A DNA stretch of 64,000 nucleotides from Aurantiacibacter gangjinensis (GTDB lineage: Bacteria; Pseudomonadota; Alphaproteobacteria; Sphingomonadales; Sphingomonadaceae), in NCBI RefSeq assembly GCF_001886695.1, contig NZ_CP018098.1, positions 124,001-188,000 on the forward strand. Direction: 5' to 3'. The position numbers and the translations under genes are program-made. This document shows, piece after piece, positions 17,878-27,203 of this stretch. Numbering within the stretch: the first letter of the stretch is position 1; the number at the start of each line of letters is the position of its first letter. The notes under the pieces were generated by a model. That model saw only the letters and a program-made list of their open reading frames with translations. It ran no database searches and was not told the origin of the DNA.

Positions 17878-19572
17878 ATGGCACAAGCACCAAAGGTCAT
17901 GATGGATAAAAGCGCACAGATCGTCGCCGACGCATATGCCGTCGTATCCCAGCCAGAGAGGCTGCTGGATATCCATGAGCGGCTTCAGTCTTTGGTCGAG
18001 GCCCATATTGCGGGGACCGAGCTGACCGGCGATGTGCGCTTCCATTTCGCCCATGCGGCCGACCTGCTGGCAGGCGAGGTGGAGCCGGGGCTGGGGCCTT
18101 TCGATCCGTTCGACGGGAACGGACAGGATAGCCCCGCCGCCCGCAGTGCCGCACTGGTGCTGGACAGACATTTGCAATTGGTCCGCGCGGATAAAACCGT
18201 GTTCGAGGACCATCTGAAAGCGCTGGGAGAACCGCTCCCGGAATGGATATGGCACCCGATCGATGGGGCATCGGGTGAAACATCCATGCGCAGCCTGCTT
18301 GCACGTGGGGATGCAAGCGGCGCAATCCGGTTGATGCGGTCTCCCGATGACGCGCGCGGCGCCCTGTTCACTGCATCCACGGGGATGCTGGACGGGGCGC
18401 CGCATCTGCTTTTGCACCACCTTGGCCTGCGCTGGGACGATGAGGCCGGCAGCGCCTTTATCGACCTGCTGGGCCTTACCCGAAGCGAAGCGCGTGTGCT
18501 GGAATGGCTGGTGGGTGGTGGTACGCTGCGCGAGCTGGCTGATGACCGCGGCACGGCGCTCGGCACAGTGCGCAACCAGACCAAGTCTCTGCTGCGCAAG
18601 GTCGGCGCTACCTCGCAGATCGAGGCGGTGTGCATGTGGGCGGGCTTCCGCCAGCGCTGGCTGGATGCGCAATCGATCGATCCCGAACCGGCGGCAGAGG
18701 GGCCGCGACCGCGTGGCAAGGGAAGCGGCAGCCAGGCTTTGATGCGTTTCGAACGGCACGGCCTGCTCGGCGGTATGCCTGTGCTGTACATGCACTCCAT
18801 GCTCGGCGGGCCGCATGTGATGCCAGCCGTCGATGCCGCGATGCGCAAGGCCGGGCTCGAGCTCATCACGCCTTGGCGGCCCGGCTATGGCGAAAGGACG
18901 GTGCAGGCAGACAGGTTCGCCATGGTGCGCGACTTCGTTGACGAACTGCCCGGCCTGCTCAACCGCCTCGCCATCCCGCGCGTGCGGGTGCTGGGCTCGG
19001 TAGGCGGTGCCGCTTTCGCGCTTGCCTTTGCGAAGGTTCATCCGGAGCTGACCCATTCGGTGACGCTCGCCAGCCCGTGCATTCCCATCACCCATCGCAG
19101 CGAATTGAAGCATCTGCGCACCGCGCAGTCGCTGCCCATCGAGGTTGCGCGCATCGCGCCATCGCTCAACCGCTGGTATGTGCGCGCCGTGCTGGCGCGG
19201 CTGCGGCGCAAGGGCGCGATGGAGTATGTGCGCGAATATTTCTCCGCCAGCCCGGTCGATCTCGACTGGATGGAAGAGCTGAAGAACCAGGAATTCATTC
19301 GCAATTCGCTGAACGAGGCATTCGCACAGAGCGGCGAATTCGGCGTGGCGGAAACCGAGCTAAACGCGATGGACTGGACGCCGCTGTTCGAAGGGCTCGA
19401 AAGCCCGGTGCGGATCATTCACGGCAGCGACGATGTGCTGGCACGCCCGCAACTGGTGCACCCCTTTGCCGAACGGCACGGCTTCTGCACCGAAGGACCG
19501 ATCGAGCAATCGGGCAGCTTCCTGTTGTTCCAGCAGCCAGACCTGATTGCGGCGCGCCTGAAAGACCAGTAG
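17878..19572 (+). CDS. LuxR-type HTH regulator fused to an alpha/beta-hydrolase domain
   Basis: This 564-residue protein has three parts. The first, about residues 1-195, is an unrecognised N-terminal region. A LuxR/GerE-type HTH follows at about 198-262 (LTRSEARVLEWLVGGGTLRE, then GTALGTVRNQTKSLLRK). A C-terminal alpha/beta-hydrolase fold spans about 290-564. The hydrolase nucleophile elbow reads LGSVGG with Ser374, and an acidic pair sits at Asp518-519 in HGSDDVL. The expected GH of the catalytic histidine is instead GS (Ser547 in SGSFLLFQQ), so the triad looks broken. A ligand-sensing rather than catalytic role is therefore inferred. The start could also be the GTG at 17875 or the ATG at 17899/17902. 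It stands alone between two divergent or unrelated genes. Confidence 0.75.
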   Translation: MAQAPKVMMDKSAQIVADAYAVVSQPERLLDIHERLQSLVEAHIAGTELTGDVRFHFAHAADLLAGEVEPGLGPFDPFDGNGQDSPAARSAALVLDRHLQLVRADKTVFEDHLKALGEPLPEWIWHPIDGASGETSMRSLLARGDASGAIRLMRSPDDARGALFTASTGMLDGAPHLLLHHLGLRWDDEAGSAFIDLLGLTRSEARVLEWLVGGGTLRELADDRGTALGTVRNQTKSLLRKVGATSQIEAVCMWAGFRQRWLDAQSIDPEPAAEGPRPRGKGSGSQALMRFERHGLLGGMPVLYMHSMLGGPHVMPAVDAAMRKAGLELITPWRPGYGERTVQADRFAMVRDFVDELPGLLNRLAIPRVRVLGSVGGAAFALAFAKVHPELTHSVTLASPCIPITHRSELKHLRTAQSLPIEVARIAPSLNRWYVRAVLARLRRKGAMEYVREYFSASPVDLDWMEELKNQEFIRNSLNEAFAQSGEFGVAETELNAMDWTPLFEGLESPVRIIHGSDDVLARPQLVHPFAERHGFCTEGPIEQSGSFLLFQQPDLIAARLKDQ

Positions 19573-19666
19573 CTTCGCGACGGCGATAAAGTGGCCGTCG
19601 GACAATCGCAGCTTGCGAAGCGCACGCTCGCCGTTAGTCTCCTGCACCATTCAGGAGAGGACCATC

Positions 19667-20980
19667 ATGGGCAATTGGAAAACACTGGCGCTGGCCGCCA
19701 CCGGCCTGTCTGCGCTCGCCGCCATGCCGACGGCTGCGCAGGAAACGCCGATCGCATTCGAGAACGCCACCATCCACACGATGCGCGGAGACGGGCTGGG
19801 CACGCTGGAGAACGCCACGCTGATCGTCCACGAAGGCCGCATCACAACCGTCGGCAATGGCGGCGTGTTCATTCCCGAGAATGCCGAACGCCGCGATGCC
19901 ACCGGCATGGTCATCATGCCCGGCATCGTCGATACGCACAGCCATATCGGGCAAGTGTCCGGGGCAGACAGTTCGGCTGCCATCCAGCCCGATGTGCGCG
20001 CGCTCGATGCCATCAATGTGGGCGACAATTCGATAGCCCGCGCCCGCGCCGGCGGCGTCACCGTCGCCAATATCATGCCCGGCTCCGGTCATCTGATGGG
20101 CGGGCAGACCTTCTACATGAAGCTGCGCGATGGCGACACGATCGAGGACTACGCCTTTATCGACGATGATGGCGATGTGCTGGGCGGCATGAAGATGGCG
20201 AACGGCACCAATCCCATCCGCGAGAATCCGGCTTTCCCCTCCACCCGCGCCCGCTCTGCCGCGATGGTGCGCAGCCATTTCGTGGAAGCGCAGGAATATT
20301 GCAGCGGAGAGCGCGAAACCGTGAATCTCGGTATGGAAGCCATGTGCGAGATCCTCGACGGTGAGCGCCTCGTCCATTTCCACACCCACCGCGCGGACGA
20401 CATTATGACAGCGCTGCGCCTGCGCGAGGAATTCGGCTTCGAGATGCTGATCCAGCACGGGGTAGAGAGCTATCTGGTGGCCGACGAGCTGGCAGCGGCG
20501 GGCGTCTCCGTCTCCGCCATCCTGATCGATAGCCCCGGCGGCAAGCTGGAAACAGCCGAAGCCACGATCGAAACTGCCGCCATTCTCGAGCGCGCGGGCG
20601 TGCACACCTCGCTCCATTCCGATGACGGCATCATCGATTCCCGCCTGATGTTCCGCCAGGCCGGCATCGCCGTGCGCGGCGGGATGAGCTATGAAGGCGC
20701 GCTGCGCTCCATGACGATCGTCGGGGCGGAGCAGCTGGGCCTCGAAGACCGCGTCGGCTCGCTGGAAGCGGGCAAGGATGCCGATTTCCTCATCCTCGAT
20801 GGCGATCCGCTGTCAATCTACACCGATCTGCAGCAGACCTGGGTCGAGGGCGAATTGCTGTTCGACCGCAACCGCGATGAAGACCTGCTGCTGGCCACAG
20901 GCGGCGAAGGGGCGGGCAATGAACGCGCCGCGCTCCACCACCTCTCGTCCGAAGCGCATGCCATGGAGGCCGACCAATGA
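19667..20980 (+). CDS. Exported metal-dependent amidohydrolase (catalytic partner)
   Basis: This 437-residue secreted amidohydrolase of the imidazolonepropionase-like group has a signal peptide ending at about TAAQ (residue 25). It keeps a metal-binding set: HxH at His91 and His93 (DTHSHIG), a later histidine in LVHFHTHRADDIM, and HSDDG with His317 and Asp319. Such enzymes hydrolyse cyclic amides or dipeptide-like substrates; the exact substrate is unknown. The next gene starts inside its stop (ATGA), so the two are translated together, and they look like a paired complex. Confidence 0.85.
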   Translation: MGNWKTLALAATGLSALAAMPTAAQETPIAFENATIHTMRGDGLGTLENATLIVHEGRITTVGNGGVFIPENAERRDATGMVIMPGIVDTHSHIGQVSGADSSAAIQPDVRALDAINVGDNSIARARAGGVTVANIMPGSGHLMGGQTFYMKLRDGDTIEDYAFIDDDGDVLGGMKMANGTNPIRENPAFPSTRARSAAMVRSHFVEAQEYCSGERETVNLGMEAMCEILDGERLVHFHTHRADDIMTALRLREEFGFEMLIQHGVESYLVADELAAAGVSVSAILIDSPGGKLETAEATIETAAILERAGVHTSLHSDDGIIDSRLMFRQAGIAVRGGMSYEGALRSMTIVGAEQLGLEDRVGSLEAGKDADFLILDGDPLSIYTDLQQTWVEGELLFDRNRDEDLLLATGGEGAGNERAALHHLSSEAHAMEADQ

Positions 20981-22191
20981 TACGTTTCGCACAGACTCTC
21001 GGCCTTGCTGCCGGCGCGCTGCTCCTTTCGACCGCCGCCTTCGCGCAAGACATCGCCATTCGCGGCGAGCAGGTGTGGACCATGGGCCCGCAAGGCGTGA
21101 TCGCCGATGGCGTGGTGGTGATCGAGGATGGCCGCATCACCGCCGTCGGCCCCGCTGCAAGCACCGCCATCCCCGCAGGCACCCGCACGCTCACCGCGCC
21201 CGTCGTCACGCCCGGCCTGATCGATGCGCATGGCACGGTGGGCCTGACCGGCTATCTCAACCAGCCCGACGATCAGGACCAGCTGGACGATGCCAGCCCC
21301 ATGCAGCCGCATCTGCGCGCCATGGATGCCTACAATCCGAATGACCGGCTGGTGCGCTGGGTGCGCGAGCTGGGCACCACCACCGTCCACACCGGCCATG
21401 GCCCCGGCGCGTTGATCTCGGGCCAGACCGCCATCATCAAGACCAGCGGCAACACGGTGGAAGAGGCGCTGGTGGAAGACGGCAATATGATCGTCGGCAA
21501 CCTTGGCGCATGGGCGCTCGACAGCAGCGGCACGCCCGGCACCCGCGCCCGGCAGATGGCGATGCTGCGCCAGGCGCTGGTCGATGCGCGCACGGCCGTG
21601 AATTCAGACGGGGAGGAGAACAGCGGCGCGCGCAATCTGGTGAACGAAGCCTTCCAGCGCGTAATCCGCCGCGAGACGCCGCTGCTGCTGACCGCGCACC
21701 GCGCGCAGGACATCATGTCCGCCCTGCGCCTGGCGGAAGAATTCGACATCGAACTGGTGCTGGATGGCGCGGCAGAAGCGCATATGGTGCTGGACGAAGT
21801 GGTCGCCAGCGGCGTCACCGTGCTCGTCCACCCGACCATGGCCCGCCAGGCGGGAGAGCTGCAGAACGCCACCTTCGAACTCGCCCGCATCCTGATCGAT
21901 GCCGGCGTGCCCGTGGCGCTGCAATCGGGCTACGAGGCCTATGTGCCCAAGACCCGCGTGGTGCTGTGGGAAGCCGGCTTCGCCGCCGCCAACGGCCTGA
22001 CGCCCGAAGAAGCGCTGGGCACCATCACCATCGCCGCCGCCCGCGCCATCGGCGCAGAGGACCGCATCGGTTCGCTGGAAGTCGGCAAGGACGGCGACAT
22101 CGCGATGTTCGACGGCGACCCGCTGGAATACACCACGCATGTGACGGGCGTGGTGATCGAAGGCGAAGTTGTGAGCGAGGTGGCGCGGTAA
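20977..22191 (+). CDS. Exported amidohydrolase-like protein with degenerate metal site
   Basis: This 404-residue protein is homologous to its upstream neighbour. It has a signal peptide (LGLAAGALLLSTAAFAQ) and the same overall pattern, but the metal ligands are lost. HxH becomes His85-Gly-Thr (DAHGTVG), and HSDDG becomes QSGYE, so His317 and Asp319 of the neighbour become Gln316 and Gly318 here. It is therefore probably a non-catalytic partner subunit, or it uses another mechanism. The start is an ATGA overlap with the previous stop, which argues for equal expression. The second histidine in LLLTAHRAQDIM is kept. Confidence 0.8.
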   Translation: MIRFAQTLGLAAGALLLSTAAFAQDIAIRGEQVWTMGPQGVIADGVVVIEDGRITAVGPAASTAIPAGTRTLTAPVVTPGLIDAHGTVGLTGYLNQPDDQDQLDDASPMQPHLRAMDAYNPNDRLVRWVRELGTTTVHTGHGPGALISGQTAIIKTSGNTVEEALVEDGNMIVGNLGAWALDSSGTPGTRARQMAMLRQALVDARTAVNSDGEENSGARNLVNEAFQRVIRRETPLLLTAHRAQDIMSALRLAEEFDIELVLDGAAEAHMVLDEVVASGVTVLVHPTMARQAGELQNATFELARILIDAGVPVALQSGYEAYVPKTRVVLWEAGFAAANGLTPEEALGTITIAAARAIGAEDRIGSLEVGKDGDIAMFDGDPLEYTTHVTGVVIEGEVVSEVAR

Positions 22192-22215
22192 AAAAGCGCA
22201 TTCGCAATCTTTGCT

Positions 22216-22234
22216 ATTGCGAATGATTTGCAAT
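22216..22234 (+). promoter_or_regulatory. Fur-type box upstream of the TonB receptor
   Basis: ATTGCGAATGATTTGCAAT is a near-perfect 19-base palindrome with the AAT-N-ATT core of Fur boxes and G/C outer arms of the type seen in alphaproteobacteria. It overlaps a longer inverted repeat (22199-22208 with 22216-22225). It ends 37 bases before the start of the TonB receptor, placing it in the promoter region. Iron-dependent repression is inferred. Confidence 0.6.
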
Positions 22235-22271
22235 CTCAGTACGTGCGCTTCCGGACTTGGAAGGAGCACAC

Positions 22272-24398
22272 ATGTACCGTTTTGCCGCCAGCCTTGCTGC
22301 AATGGCCGTCGCGACCCCCGCAATCGCGCAGGATTTTACGCCGCCGGACGATGAGGAAGCGCAAGGCGACGAGCGAATCGTCGTGTCCGCCACGCGCACG
22401 CAGCTGCCCGCCAGCGCGCTGCCGCTGACCATCGATGTCATCGATAGCGAAACGCTGGCGCAGCAGGTGCTGATTGCCGGATCGACCGTCGATGCGGTCT
22501 CGGCCCTGCTCCCGTCGTTTTCGCCCACGCGCGAGAAGCTGTCGGGGGCGGGTGAAAGCTTGCGCGGGCGTGCGCCGCTTTACGCGATCAATTCCATCCC
22601 GCAATCGACACCGGTGCGCGACGGTTCACGCGACGGCTACACGATCGATCCCTTCTTCATCGACCGGGTGGAGGTGATCTATGGCTCCAACGCCCTCCAG
22701 GGCATCGGCGGCACGGGCGGCGTAGTGAACCAGGTGACGGTCGGCGCGCCTGTAGAGGACGGCATATCCGGCCGTGCAATTGCGCAAGTCACTCTGCCGG
22801 ACGGATTTGACGGCGAAGGGATCGGCGCGAAGATCGGCTCGCTCGCAAGTTATCGCGCAGGCAATTTCGACGCCAGTATCGGCGCAACCATGGAACGGCG
22901 TGGCGCCTTCTTCGACGGAGCCGGAAGGCGCATCGGCGTGGACGGTACGCAGGGCGAAACGCAAGACAGCGACAGCTGGTCCGTCTTCGGTCGAATCGGG
23001 TATGAACTGCCGAACGGCGCCCGCCTCGAAGTGGTCGCCAACCGCTTCGAACTGGAAGGCAATGCGAACTACGTGAACGTGCGCGGTGATCGTGATGCGG
23101 GCATCCCCGCCACCAGCGAACGCGGCGTAACCCCCGGAGAACCGGCGTCCAATACGGCGGAGCTTTTGTCGGCATCGCTGGTGGACGACGACATCGCAGG
23201 CGGCACCTTTGCCCTGAATGGCTTTTACAGCAGGACGAGCGACGTGTTTGGCGGCGGTACCTTCGGTGTGTTCCAGGATCCTGCCATCGATCCCACGGGA
23301 AACCTGTTCGACCAGTCGGCCAACCGGTCGCGCAAACTGGGTGGACGCGTCAGCTATGAACGCGCTGTGCCGGGGCTCGAAGACCTCGTGCTGACGGCAG
23401 GGTTCGATGCCCTGTTCGACCGGACCGAGCAAGTGCTGGTCCAGACGGATCGCACATGGGTCCCGCAAAGCGATTTCCGCAGTCTGGCCCCTTATATTCA
23501 GGGCAATCTCGCACTTGCCGACGGGTTGGTGCGACTGGCGGGCGGACTGCGCTATGAAAACGTGCAGCTATCTGTCGACGATTACGAGACGCTTGCCAGC
23601 TACGGCCCGGTACAGGTCGACGGCGGCTCGCCTTCATTCGAAGACGTTCTCTGGAATGGCGGCTTGATTGTGGAGCCCGTGACGGGCCTGCGCGCCTATG
23701 CAAGCTATGCCGAAGGTTTCACCATCGCCGATGTCGGCCGGATCCTGCGCGGCGTGACGCAGCCGGGTGTGGACGTCGACGATTTCCTTTCGCTGGAACC
23801 GGTCGTGTCCAACAATCGCGAGCTGGGCCTGGAATGGGATCGCGGCGCGCTGAGCGCGTCGGCCAGCTATTTCTGGTCGTCGAGCGATTTCGGATCGCTG
23901 CTGGTCCTGCGCGGCGATGTATTCGAGGTGGAACGCCAGCGTATCGAGATCGAGGGCTTTGAAGCAAGCGCGACCTGGCAGACGCCGATTACGGGCCTAT
24001 CGCTAAGCGGGGGTTATGCAAACCTGTCCGGGCGGACCGACAGTGATGATGACGGGCAGGTAGATGTCGACTTGGATGGCGCAAATATTTCCCCCGACCG
24101 GATCAATCTGGCGGCAGATTACACGAACGGTCCATTCAGCGCCCGAGCGCAAATGCGCAGCTATCTCAGCCGCGCATTCGACGATGCTGGCGACGCAACC
24201 GATTTCGAAGGCTATACGCTGCTGGACGCCTTTGTCGCTTACGACACCACGCTGGGCGAGTTTGCACTTGCGGTGCAGAATCTGACCGATGAAACCTATC
24301 TGACCTATTACAGCGATACCGTGCGCGTGACGGACAATAATCGCTATTTCGCGGGCAGGGGTCGCACTTTCACGCTGAGTTGGCGCGGCGCGTTTTGA
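22272..24398 (+). CDS. TonB-dependent receptor, probably for a siderophore or other iron complex
   Basis: This 708-residue outer-membrane receptor starts after AAGGAG, at the ATG at 22272, with a signal peptide ending PAIAQ (about residue 18). The plug domain shows DERIVVSATRTQLPASALP and IDRVEVIYGSNALQGIGGTGG, and the beta barrel ends TFTLSWRGAF with a terminal aromatic, as usual. The Fur box upstream and the coupled PepSY protein downstream argue for iron uptake. Its stop overlaps the next start (TTGA). The ligand is not deducible from the sequence. Confidence 0.88.
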   Translation: MYRFAASLAAMAVATPAIAQDFTPPDDEEAQGDERIVVSATRTQLPASALPLTIDVIDSETLAQQVLIAGSTVDAVSALLPSFSPTREKLSGAGESLRGRAPLYAINSIPQSTPVRDGSRDGYTIDPFFIDRVEVIYGSNALQGIGGTGGVVNQVTVGAPVEDGISGRAIAQVTLPDGFDGEGIGAKIGSLASYRAGNFDASIGATMERRGAFFDGAGRRIGVDGTQGETQDSDSWSVFGRIGYELPNGARLEVVANRFELEGNANYVNVRGDRDAGIPATSERGVTPGEPASNTAELLSASLVDDDIAGGTFALNGFYSRTSDVFGGGTFGVFQDPAIDPTGNLFDQSANRSRKLGGRVSYERAVPGLEDLVLTAGFDALFDRTEQVLVQTDRTWVPQSDFRSLAPYIQGNLALADGLVRLAGGLRYENVQLSVDDYETLASYGPVQVDGGSPSFEDVLWNGGLIVEPVTGLRAYASYAEGFTIADVGRILRGVTQPGVDVDDFLSLEPVVSNNRELGLEWDRGALSASASYFWSSSDFGSLLVLRGDVFEVERQRIEIEGFEASATWQTPITGLSLSGGYANLSGRTDSDDDGQVDVDLDGANISPDRINLAADYTNGPFSARAQMRSYLSRAFDDAGDATDFEGYTLLDAFVAYDTTLGEFALAVQNLTDETYLTYYSDTVRVTDNNRYFAGRGRTFTLSWRGAF

Positions 24399-25477
24399 TC
24401 CGCCTTCTTTCCCTTCTGCATCGCTGGACCGGCGCAATTACTGGACTGTTGCTGGCCGTGATCGGCCTGTCCGGCACTGCACTGGTGTGGGAGGGATACT
24501 GGATCGGCCTGCCGGGCGCGGGCGACCCTGTTATCGCAGATCCGGCCGCGCTGGGCCGGGTAGTAGAAACGGCGCGCGCTACCGGGCCTGACCTGTCCTA
24601 TATCACGTTCGCCAGCGAAGAGATCGGTCTGCACCAGGCGATCTATCATGATGGCAGCGGCGCATATTTTTCGCAGGACGCCGTTTTGGTTGAGCGCTGG
24701 GAAAGCTTCTGGGAGCGGCCCGAGCTCTGGCTTTTCGACTTGCATCACTACCTGTTTCTCGGTGAGGCGGGAAAGACGATCACGGGCATTCTCGGCCTCT
24801 TGCTGCTCGCTTTTACGATAAGCGGGCTGATCCTGTGGTGGCGTACCCGCAAGACGTTTCGCCTTCGTCTTTTCCCAGCGCGCTGGACGGCCAGCGCGGT
24901 GGTGCGCCACCATCGCGATTTGGGAGCGGTAGCCTCGCCGCTGCTATTGCTGGTGGCCGTGACGGGGTCCGCCATGGTTTTTCCGGCAGTGACGGACGCG
25001 GTGTTATCTCCTCTGGCCAAGGATCGCTCGGCCATTGCTTTGCCCGCCAATAGTCCCGCGCCAACGGCGCAAACCGATTGGCCCGTTCTGATGACCCGCG
25101 CGCAATCGGCTTTTCCGCAAGCGTACCCTCGCAGGCTCATGATGCCGCGCGAAGCGGGCGCGCCTGTCGCGGTCCGCTTCCGACAGGATTTCGAATGGAC
25201 GCCGAACGGGCGTAGCTATATTTACCTCGATCCATTCCGCGCCTTGGTGCTGGCGGTGGACGATCCTGCCGAAGGTAGCGCCGCGGACGCCGTCCGCGAA
25301 AAACTCTATCCGATTCATGCGGGGAAGGTAGGCGGGTTGGCGTGGCAGATGGCGCTGACATTTGCAGGCCTGGCTTTAGTGATGCTGGGCACGCTGGCGA
25401 TGTGGAGCTTCTGGTTCGCGGGCTCCACCAAGCGAGCAGTAGGCAAGCTGCGACCACGAGACGCCCTGCGCGCATGA
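24395..25477 (+). CDS. PepSY-associated membrane protein (siderophore-related reductase-like)
   Basis: The 360-residue membrane protein has several transmembrane helices. The first is LLSLLHRWTGAITGLLLAVI, then IYHD in a loop, LLLLAFTISGLILWW, LLLLVAVTGSAMVFP, and a final TM near the C-terminus. This matches the PepSY_TM family, often found beside TonB receptors and thought to release iron from siderophores by reduction. A TTG start at 24395 overlaps the upstream stop by 4 bases (TTGA), so it is coupled to the receptor. A longer TTG start at 24380 is possible. Confidence 0.8.
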   Translation: MIRLLSLLHRWTGAITGLLLAVIGLSGTALVWEGYWIGLPGAGDPVIADPAALGRVVETARATGPDLSYITFASEEIGLHQAIYHDGSGAYFSQDAVLVERWESFWERPELWLFDLHHYLFLGEAGKTITGILGLLLLAFTISGLILWWRTRKTFRLRLFPARWTASAVVRHHRDLGAVASPLLLLVAVTGSAMVFPAVTDAVLSPLAKDRSAIALPANSPAPTAQTDWPVLMTRAQSAFPQAYPRRLMMPREAGAPVAVRFRQDFEWTPNGRSYIYLDPFRALVLAVDDPAEGSAADAVREKLYPIHAGKVGGLAWQMALTFAGLALVMLGTLAMWSFWFAGSTKRAVGKLRPRDALRA

Positions 25478-25739
25478 GAGCGGTTCGTTCACAAGCCACT
25501 TAGCGCCTGTCCTACAATGCTACCGCCGGGTCATGAGGCGGCGTGTCCAAAGCTTCCGCCCGCCGTTACCTTTTGCCTCGCACTGTCCGCTACGTGACTG
25601 TAATGTTTGCGGTATTCGCCTTTTCGCGAGGCGTTGCAGTTTTACCCCTTGGACAGTGCTCCAAGTGCTCCAGGTTAGCGGTCATTGGTCGCCCTACCGC
25701 TTCGCTACTTGAGGGCATTTGGAACGCCCTGCCGCGGCG
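25478..25739. other. Intergenic region with no gene seen
   Basis: This stretch lies between the convergent ends of the PepSY protein gene and rimO. I see no ribosome-binding site or family-like frame and no tRNA-like fold; the single open frame across it on the plus strand is antisense to rimO for most of its length. It contains short G+C-rich inverted repeats, such as CCGCC-N9-GGCGG near 25525, without a T-run. Confidence 0.4.
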
Positions 25740-27122
25740 TCACTTGCGAGCTGCAACCACCCCGAACAGGTCGTGCGCGTCGGCGTCTTCGACTTCGACC
25801 GGCACGATGTCGCCTGCTGCCAGCGTGACCGGCACGTTGCGCAGGAAGACCTGGCCGTCGATCTCGGGCGCGTCGGCCTGGCTGCGGCCGGTGGCGCCGA
25901 TGTCGCCGTCTTCGTCCGGCTCGCCCACCTCGTCTATGATGACAGGCAGCGTGGTACCCACCTTGGCGGCGAGCTTGGCGGCGCTGATGCGTTCAGTCAA
26001 AGCCATGACGCGGGCGAAGCGTTCCTCCTTCACCTCCTCGGGCACGGGATCGGGCAGGGCGTTGGCGGCAGCACCTTCGACCGGCTCGAAGCGGAAAGCG
26101 CCCACGCGGTCGAGCTGGGCCTCCTCCAGCCATTCGAGCAGGTACGCGAAGTCCTCCTCTGTCTCGCCGGGGAACCCGACCACGAAGCTGGAGCGGATGG
26201 CGATCTCGGGGCAGATGGCGCGCCAGTCGGCAAGGCGTTTGAGCACCTTCGCCTCGTTGGCAGGACGGCGCATGGTCTTGAGCACGCGCGGGCTGGCGTG
26301 CTGAAAGGGGATGTCGAGATACGGGGTCAGCAGCCCTTCGGCCATCAGCGGGATGACCTGGTCGACATGCGGGTAGGGGTAGACGTAGTGCAGGCGCACC
26401 CATGGGGGCGTGCCACTACCGGTGTCGAGCTGGCCCAGCTCGCGGGCGAGGTCGGTCATGTGGGCGCGGGGTTCGCGGCCCTTCCACGGCTTGCTCTCAT
26501 GCCGCGTATCGACGCCGTAGGCTGAGGTGTCCTGACTGATGACCAGCAGCTCGCGCGTACCGGCGGCGACCAGCTTCTCCGCCTCGCGCAGCACGGCATC
26601 GATGCGGCGGCTGGCCAGCTTGCCGCGAAGGTCGGGGATGATGCAGAAGGCGCAGGAGTGGTTACACCCCTCGCTAATCTTGAGATAGCTGTAATGGCGC
26701 GGCGTCAGCTTCACCATCTGGTCGGTCGGCTGCGGGACAAGGTCGATGAACGGGCCTTGCGATGGCGGGGCGGCTTCGTGCACCGCCTCGACCACGTCCT
26801 CATACTGGTGCGCGCCGGTGACTGCGAGAACCTTGGGGTAGCGTTCGCGGATCAGCTCCGCCTCGTCGCCCATGCAGCCCGTCACGATGACGCGGCCATT
26901 CTCGGCAATGGCTTCGCCGATTGCTTCGAGGCTCTCCTCCTTGGCGGAATCGAGGAAGCCGCAGGTGTTGACCAGCACGACATCGGCCCCGGCATAGTCG
27001 GGCGACATGGCATAGCCGTCGGCGCGAAGACGCGTGAGGATGCGTTCGGAATCCACCAGCGCCTTGGGACAGCCGAGGCTGACCATGCCTATGCGCTTCT
27101 GATCGGGTATCTGCGATGCCAT
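25740..27122 (-). CDS. rimO: Ribosomal protein S12 methylthiotransferase RimO
   Basis: The 460-residue radical SAM enzyme adds a methylthio group to an aspartate of ribosomal protein S12. The MTTase N-terminal domain has [15 protein letters not shown] and [14 protein letters not shown]. The radical SAM CxxxCxxC motif appears in [13 protein letters not shown], and the TRAM domain is at the C-terminal end. [10 protein letters not shown] distinguishes RimO from MiaB, which has GCQMN at that site. It is transcribed leftwards from a start at 27122; the potassium channel gene upstream is a separate unit 81 bases away. Confidence 0.94.
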   Translation of the reverse strand: MASQIPDQKRIGMVSLGCPKALVDSERILTRLRADGYAMSPDYAGADVVLVNTCGFLDSAKEESLEAIGEAIAENGRVIVTGCMGDEAELIRERYPKVLAVTGAHQYEDVVEAVHEAAPPSQGPFIDLVPQPTDQMVKLTPRHYSYLKISEGCNHSCAFCIIPDLRGKLASRRIDAVLREAEKLVAAGTRELLVISQDTSAYGVDTRHESKPWKGREPRAHMTDLARELGQLDTGSGTPPWVRLHYVYPYPHVDQVIPLMAEGLLTPYLDIPFQHASPRVLKTMRRPANEAKVLKRLADWRAICPEIAIRSSFVVGFPGETEEDFAYLLEWLEEAQLDRVGAFRFEPVEGAAANALPDPVPEEVKEERFARVMALTERISAAKLAAKVGTTLPVIIDEVGEPDEDGDIGATGRSQADAPEIDGQVFLRNVPVTLAAGDIVPVEVEDADAHDLFGVVAARK

Positions 27123-27203
27123 GATGCGCGCGCCCTTACACCCGCGCGCCCGATTGCGCTAGGGCTCGCCTACAGCGCTGGCGCAGCAGGATGGCGGGGC
27201 GGT

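Noticed and set aside
25478-25739. Possible tRNA or small RNA in the gap before rimO
   Set aside because: No T-loop consensus, no cloverleaf and no T-run hairpin could be found by reading.
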